DNA of 9,990 nt from the NCBI GenBank assembly GCA_003450915.1, contig DMEM01000159.1:860-10849 (forward strand), in the 5' to 3' direction. The position numbers and the translations under genes are program-made. Source of the stretch: Alphaproteobacteria bacterium (lineage in GTDB: Bacteria > Pseudomonadota > Alphaproteobacteria > UBA1280 > UBA12223). This document shows positions 7,134 to 9,990 of the stretch, one piece after another (within the stretch, counting starts at the first letter, position 1; each line of letters begins with the position of its first letter). Below the pieces are notes generated by a model. The model searched no databases, was not told the origin of the DNA, and worked only from the letters and a program-made list of their open reading frames with translations.

Positions 7134-8531
7134 ATGGTTGATAGAAATCATTATGATATTGTAATTATTGGAGCAGGCTCTGCAGGTTTAACCGTAGCAG
7201 CCGTTGCAGGGCAACTAAAATACAAAGTAGCCTTAATTGAAGGACACAAAATGGGTGGAGACTGCCTAAATTATGGATGCGTCCCATCAAAGGCATTATT
7301 GTATGCATCAAAACAGTTCAAAGACTTTGAAAAAACCTTCCAGCATATAAATGACTCTGTTAAATTTATTGAACCCCATGACTCAAAAGAACGTTTTGAA
7401 GGTTTTGGAGTAGATGTTATTGAAGGATATGGGCAATTCTTAGATGCTGAGACTCTAATTGTTAACGGTGAAATGCTAACAGCTACCAAATTTGTTATAG
7501 CAACTGGTTCAAGAGCATTTATCCCTAGCATTGAAGGACTTGAAAATATTAACTACCTAACCAATGAAACAATTTTTTCTCTAGATTTTAAACCTGAGTC
7601 GATTGTTATTCTTGGAGCTGGACCAATTGGTGTTGAAATGGCTACTGCTTTTAACAATATGGGTGTAAAAACTACTGTTATTCATAATTCAACCGGAATT
7701 TTAAAGAATGATGATCCAGAACTGTCTGAAATTTTAAAACAAAAAATGCTAAAAGATGGTATCGAAATTTTTGAAGACTCAAACTTACTAAAAGTAAGCA
7801 AATCTGCTGTTGGAATAGATTTTGACATTGAATCCGGTGGTGATAAATTCGTTTTATCAGCAAGTCATTTTTTAATTGCAACAGGCAGAACCCCAAATAC
7901 TGAAAAATTAGATTTAGATAATGCAGATATTAAATATGATGAACGAGGTTTTATTTATACGAATGCTAACATGCAAACTGATAACAAATCCATTTACGCT
8001 TTAGGAGATGTTGCAGGTAAAGGATTATTCACCCATCTAGCGGCATACCATGCAAGTATATTTATCAAAAGAGTTTTATTTGGATCTTTCTTCGCTAAAG
8101 TAAATTATAAAGGCTTACCTTGGACAACATTCACATCACCAGAATTAGCTCAAGTAGGATTAACAGAAGAACACGCTAAAACTCTTTATGGCCCTAAAGT
8201 ACAAGTATTTTCTGCTGATTTTAAAGAAAATGACCGAGCAGTAACCGAAGATGCAATGCTTGGCAAGGTAAAAGTAATTTTAGATCACAGAGGTCGAACT
8301 TTAGGTGTTAGCATGCTTGGCAAAAATGCTGGGGAATTAATTCAGCAATGGACCTCAGTAGTTCAAAACAGACAAAAACCATCAAAGCTATTAAACCAAA
8401 TGTATACTTACCCTACTTATTCTGATATTAACCGTTTAGTTGCCTCAAAGGTATATAAGGACCTATTCTTATCAAGTAAAACTCAAAAAGTATCAAAAAT
8501 ACTATTTAAACTTATTGGTAAAAGAATTTAA
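7134..8531 (+). CDS. Mercuric reductase-like FAD/NAD(P) disulfide oxidoreductase
   Basis: A 465-residue class I pyridine nucleotide-disulfide oxidoreductase of normal family length. In order: FAD-binding GAGSAG (13-18); redox-active disulfide C44-LNYG-C49 followed by VPSKAL; the ATG motif at 123-125; NAD(P)-binding GAGPIG (161-166) with E168; a second ATGRTPN (249-255); FAD-ribityl loop YALGDVAG (288-295); and the dimerisation domain from about 326. Near the C-terminus, where lipoamide dehydrogenases have H-P-T-x-x-E, this protein reads Y426-P-T-Y-S-D431, so the catalytic His-Glu pair is replaced. It also lacks the N-terminal metal-binding domain and C-terminal Cys pair of true MerA. It is therefore best called a mercuric reductase-like enzyme of unknown electron acceptor, probably cytoplasmic or membrane-associated through its VTT partner. 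AGGAG lies 8 nt before ATG. Confidence 0.92.
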   Translation: MVDRNHYDIVIIGAGSAGLTVAAVAGQLKYKVALIEGHKMGGDCLNYGCVPSKALLYASKQFKDFEKTFQHINDSVKFIEPHDSKERFEGFGVDVIEGYGQFLDAETLIVNGEMLTATKFVIATGSRAFIPSIEGLENINYLTNETIFSLDFKPESIVILGAGPIGVEMATAFNNMGVKTTVIHNSTGILKNDDPELSEILKQKMLKDGIEIFEDSNLLKVSKSAVGIDFDIESGGDKFVLSASHFLIATGRTPNTEKLDLDNADIKYDERGFIYTNANMQTDNKSIYALGDVAGKGLFTHLAAYHASIFIKRVLFGSFFAKVNYKGLPWTTFTSPELAQVGLTEEHAKTLYGPKVQVFSADFKENDRAVTEDAMLGKVKVILDHRGRTLGVSMLGKNAGELIQQWTSVVQNRQKPSKLLNQMYTYPTYSDINRLVASKVYKDLFLSSKTQKVSKILFKLIGKRI

Positions 8532-8558
8532 AAAAGACTCCCTGATGGGAGTTTTTTT
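8531..8558. terminator. Bidirectional intrinsic terminator
   Basis: Stem ACTCCC (8537-8542) and GGGAGT (8547-8552) around a TGAT loop, flanked by an A-run before and a seven-T run after, starting at the stop codon of the oxidoreductase gene. The A-run also gives a T-run on the minus strand, so it can serve the convergent pilin-like gene as well, which ends 12 nt further on. Confidence 0.92.
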
Positions 8559-8570
8559 ATTTAGCTAACT

Positions 8571-9287
8571 CTATTGGTATTCTTTATATGAAATTCCTGT
8601 ATTATAATAAACATAAGACTCTGTACTCCAATCGCCAAATCTAAGCCTACCTTTGCTATCATCTACAATACCATCTATTTTTAAATCAAGTGCTTTTGCT
8701 ATCTCTGTTGGCACAAATAACCAACCAATCCAAACTAAACAGTCATTTTTTGTTGTACAGTGTACACTAGCAATACCTGAAGTTTTACCCCAGTCTGTAG
8801 TATTTCTAATTCTTAAAATAATATCATCATATTCTGTCACAAGTCCATTTCTTAACCCAGATACTGCATATGATAAATAAGGACCCTTCCAGCGATATCT
8901 ACTTTCTGTATTATCAACTAGCTCTTCAATATTAACTGTATCTTGGCCTCCTGAAGCTTGTTTTACATGTGTTGAAGTGTCTAAATAAAACTGTTCATAA
9001 GCCTTAGCAACTTCTTGCATTTCTGTTAAAATAGCTGTTACCTTTGCTTCTTTAATAGCACTATATAACGCAGCACCACTGATTACAGATAATGATCCGA
9101 ATATTGCTAGAGCTATTCTGGCATCAAGCCCAAACATGGCACCTTTTGCAGTTGACACTCTAGTCGCTTGCTGACCTTCAACTAACCTAAAGGTAAGTTT
9201 ACGGAGGCTCGTTAAAAACAGTCTCCCAGACTGTTTTTTTAACACTCGACCTTCAAGCCCGAACATTGCTCCTTTATTAATTAACAT
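8571..9287 (-). CDS. Type IV pilin/pseudopilin-like protein with duplicated leader motif
   Basis: A 238-residue frame. The body (from about residue 51) has pilin features: KGA/MFGLD just before a hydrophobic helix (58-78), an amphipathic helix (about 79-98, with EAKVTAILTEMQEVAKAYEQFYLD), a WKGPYL turn (about 130), a Cys pair in HCTTKNDC that could form a disulfide, and a C-terminal KALDLKIDG...GRLRFG segment like the D-region of pilins. Cleavage after KGA would give Met at +1 and Asp at +5, an acceptable though atypical prepilin site with Ala instead of Gly at -1. The first seven residues plus MFGLE form a second, better-placed leader (MLINKGA/MFGLE), so residues 8-50 look like an in-frame insertion. 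Starts at 9287 (AAGGG 9 nt upstream) or at the Met codon 9137 are both possible; I keep the longer one. Likely secreted or assembled in the envelope. Confidence 0.8.
   Translation of the reverse strand: MLINKGAMFGLEGRVLKKQSGRLFLTSLRKLTFRLVEGQQATRVSTAKGAMFGLDARIALAIFGSLSVISGAALYSAIKEAKVTAILTEMQEVAKAYEQFYLDTSTHVKQASGGQDTVNIEELVDNTESRYRWKGPYLSYAVSGLRNGLVTEYDDIILRIRNTTDWGKTSGIASVHCTTKNDCLVWIGWLFVPTEIAKALDLKIDGIVDDSKGRLRFGDWSTESYVYYNTGISYKEYQ
9123..9275 (-). repeat. Direct repeat pair, 24 bp, 129 bp apart, inside the pilin-like gene
   Basis: Copies at 9252-9275 and 9123-9146 encode KGAMFGLE and KGAMFGLD. They match at 20 of 24 bases, and all four differences fall in third codon positions (three silent, one Glu to Asp). 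Between them a second degenerate repeat appears on the plus strand: TTAACACTC directly joined to GACCTTCAA (9239-9256), and TTGACACTC (9152-9160) separated by 12 bp from GACCTTCAA (9173-9181). The period of 129 bp (43 codons) keeps the frame open. Confidence 0.8.
9211..9243. repeat. Terminator-like palindrome inside the pilin-like coding region
   Basis: Arms GTTAAAAACAGTCT (9211-9224) and AGACTGTTTTTTTAAC (9228-9243) are complementary apart from two extra T, with a three-base loop. Read on the minus strand it is an A-run, a CAGTCT/AGACTG stem and a five-T run, the form of an intrinsic terminator, though it sits about 45-75 nt after the first start codon and within an open frame. It lies wholly within the 129-bp segment bounded by the leader repeats. 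Confidence 0.85.
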
Positions 9288-9326
9288 GTTAAATATCCCT
9301 TTTTATTTCTAATCAACTACCATAAT

Positions 9327-9356
9327 AAAAAAGACTTGCTTAAATTGCAAGTCTTT
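9327..9356 (-). terminator. Intrinsic terminator of the glycine-zipper protein gene
   Basis: A perfect 10-bp stem, AAAGACTTGC (9330-9339) with GCAAGTCTTT (9347-9356), and a 7-nt loop. On the minus strand the stem is followed by more T, giving a T-run of six. It lies 17 nt after the stop of the gene at 9373, so that gene ends here and the pilin-like gene needs a promoter within the roughly 40 bp that remain before its start. Confidence 0.88.
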
Positions 9357-9372
9357 ATAAGATTATTAGAAA

Positions 9373-9831
9373 CTATTTTCTGATTTTCATAAACATAGCA
9401 CCTATAAGAAAACCACCTAATGCTAATAATAACATAGTAAACATATTGTTATTCTCAGATGTTGTTGAATCATCTTCTTTTGATTCTTCTTTCATCACTT
9501 CATTAGCTGGTGCTTTTTCTTCCGTTTTAGCTTCTTTTGTATCTTCTGAAGCTTTTTCTTCTTTCTTTTCATCGTCAGAACCCATAAGTTCATTTACTAC
9601 GGCACCAGTTACTGCACCTGCAGCAGCCCCAACTACAGCGCCTTTAATCATATCTGAAGTTGATGAGCTAGGAGCTTGAACTGCTGGAGCTTCAGCTTGC
9701 TTTACAGGTTCAGCTTTTTTAGACTGTGTGTAAACTGGTTTATGTTTTTTAGAAGATCTTCTTTTTTTTGCCTCTGCATCTAGTGTACCTAAAGCAAAAA
9801 CACATGTTAAAACTAACAATGCAATTTTCAT
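9373..9831 (-). CDS. Exported glycine-zipper protein with C-terminal membrane anchor
   Basis: A 152-residue protein. Residues 1-21 form a signal peptide (MKIALLVLTCVFALGTLDAEA, cut likely after AEA). The Cys at 10 is inside the hydrophobic core and is not a convincing lipobox. A very basic stretch (22-40) and a Pro/Ala linker follow. Residues 61-84 (MIKGAVVGAAAGAVTGAVVNELMG) are a glycine-zipper helix with G or A about every four residues, as in 17-kDa-antigen-like and other membrane-inserting envelope proteins. Residues 85-128 are Glu/Lys-rich and probably disordered, and 130-147 form a hydrophobic helix ending in the basic tail MKIRK. I cannot name the function; an envelope-spanning or tethering role is inference. 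AAGGA lies 9 nt before ATG. It has its own terminator downstream and is preceded by another gene's terminator, so it is probably transcribed alone. Confidence 0.8.
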   Translation of the reverse strand: MKIALLVLTCVFALGTLDAEAKKRRSSKKHKPVYTQSKKAEPVKQAEAPAVQAPSSSTSDMIKGAVVGAAAGAVTGAVVNELMGSDDEKKEEKASEDTKEAKTEEKAPANEVMKEESKEDDSTTSENNNMFTMLLLALGGFLIGAMFMKIRK

Positions 9832-9903
9832 TATTATTTTCCTTATATTTTATTGTAATTAATAGCAAAGCAAATTATAACTAGTTATTAGATTTAGTCA
9901 ATT

Positions 9904-9939
9904 AAAAAAAACCAACCTTATTACTAAAGATTAGTTTTT
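9904..9939 (-). terminator. Minus-strand terminator for a gene entering from the right
   Basis: Positions 9907-9919 and 9927-9939 can form a 13-bp stem with a 7-nt loop. On the minus strand two positions are G-U wobbles and the stem is followed by extra T (9906-9904). On the plus strand the same two positions are C-A mismatches. The pairing therefore favours the minus strand, implying a minus-strand gene that ends just right of here. Confidence 0.65.
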
Positions 9940-9948
9940 CTAAATAAT

Positions 9949-9990
9949 TCAATAAGATCGTAAAAACCGCATTTTTTCTATTGATATTTT
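9949..9990 (-). CDS. Possible C-terminal end of a gene running off the right edge
   Basis: On the minus strand a frame open from the window edge reads KISIEKMRFLRSY and stops at 9949-9951, ten bases before the start of the terminator hairpin. The position relative to the terminator is what a gene end would look like, but 13 codons are too few to identify it and chance is quite possible. Another minus frame stays open through the hairpin and is less likely. Confidence 0.3.
   Translation of the reverse strand, partial: KISIEKMRFLRSY

Noticed and set aside
7678..7896. Minus-strand frame inside the oxidoreductase gene
   Set aside because: It lies opposite a clearly conserved enzyme, has no ribosome-binding site and no recognisable product.
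7134..8531. True mercuric reductase (merA) of a mercury resistance operon
   Set aside because: No N-terminal metal-binding domain, no C-terminal Cys pair and no merR, merT or merP genes nearby; the VTT partner fits the MerA-like subfamily instead.
9152..9181. TTGACA-like sequence as a plus-strand promoter
   Set aside because: It reads towards no plus-strand gene and has no matching -10; it is better explained as part of the degenerate repeat in the insert.
9446..9679. Plus-strand frame rich in Ser and Ala opposite the glycine-zipper gene
   Set aside because: It is the complement of a Lys/Glu/Ala-rich coding region; the minus frame has a signal peptide, Shine-Dalgarno and terminator.

Overview
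The window is AT-rich DNA (by eye about one third G+C) from a Gram-negative bacterium. Three predicted proteins carry Sec-type or prepilin-type export signals, and there is a membrane GGDEF/EAL signalling protein. The pilin-like gene near the right end has the form I associate with low-GC Alphaproteobacteria, but no rRNA or other firm taxonomic marker is present, so the lineage is only an inference.

Left block (42-4848, all minus strand) is a tight three-gene operon. In transcription order it encodes a 963-residue membrane c-di-GMP protein (periplasmic sensor, two PAS domains, GGDEF, EAL), a small secreted protein with a faint OmpA-like look, and a 511-residue divergent member of the GH3 acyl-adenylating family. 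The gaps are 12 nt and then a 14-nt overlap. A 303-bp divergent intergenic region holding two hairpins separates this operon from a plus-strand gene for an 89-residue, lysine-rich, probably disordered protein of unknown function.

Middle block (5437-8562): a ten-helix EamA/DMT-type permease is on the minus strand. Divergent from it is a plus-strand pair, a VTT/TVP38 (DedA-like) membrane protein and a mercuric-reductase-like flavin disulfide oxidoreductase, separated by 3 nt. A strong bidirectional terminator closes this pair.

Right block (8571-9990, minus strand): a pilin/pseudopilin-like protein and a glycine-zipper envelope protein, each with its own terminator or terminator-like boundary. 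A further minus-strand gene probably ends just inside the right edge, since a terminator near 9904-9939 pairs properly only on the minus strand.

The most unusual feature is the 5' end of the pilin-like gene. Its prepilin-leader motif (KGA/MFGL then E or D) occurs twice, 129 bp apart and in frame. The DNA between the copies contains a strong terminator-like palindrome and a second degenerate direct repeat. It could be an in-frame palindromic insertion, a partial duplication or an attenuator. I see no mobile-element transposase, CRISPR array, tRNA or rRNA.
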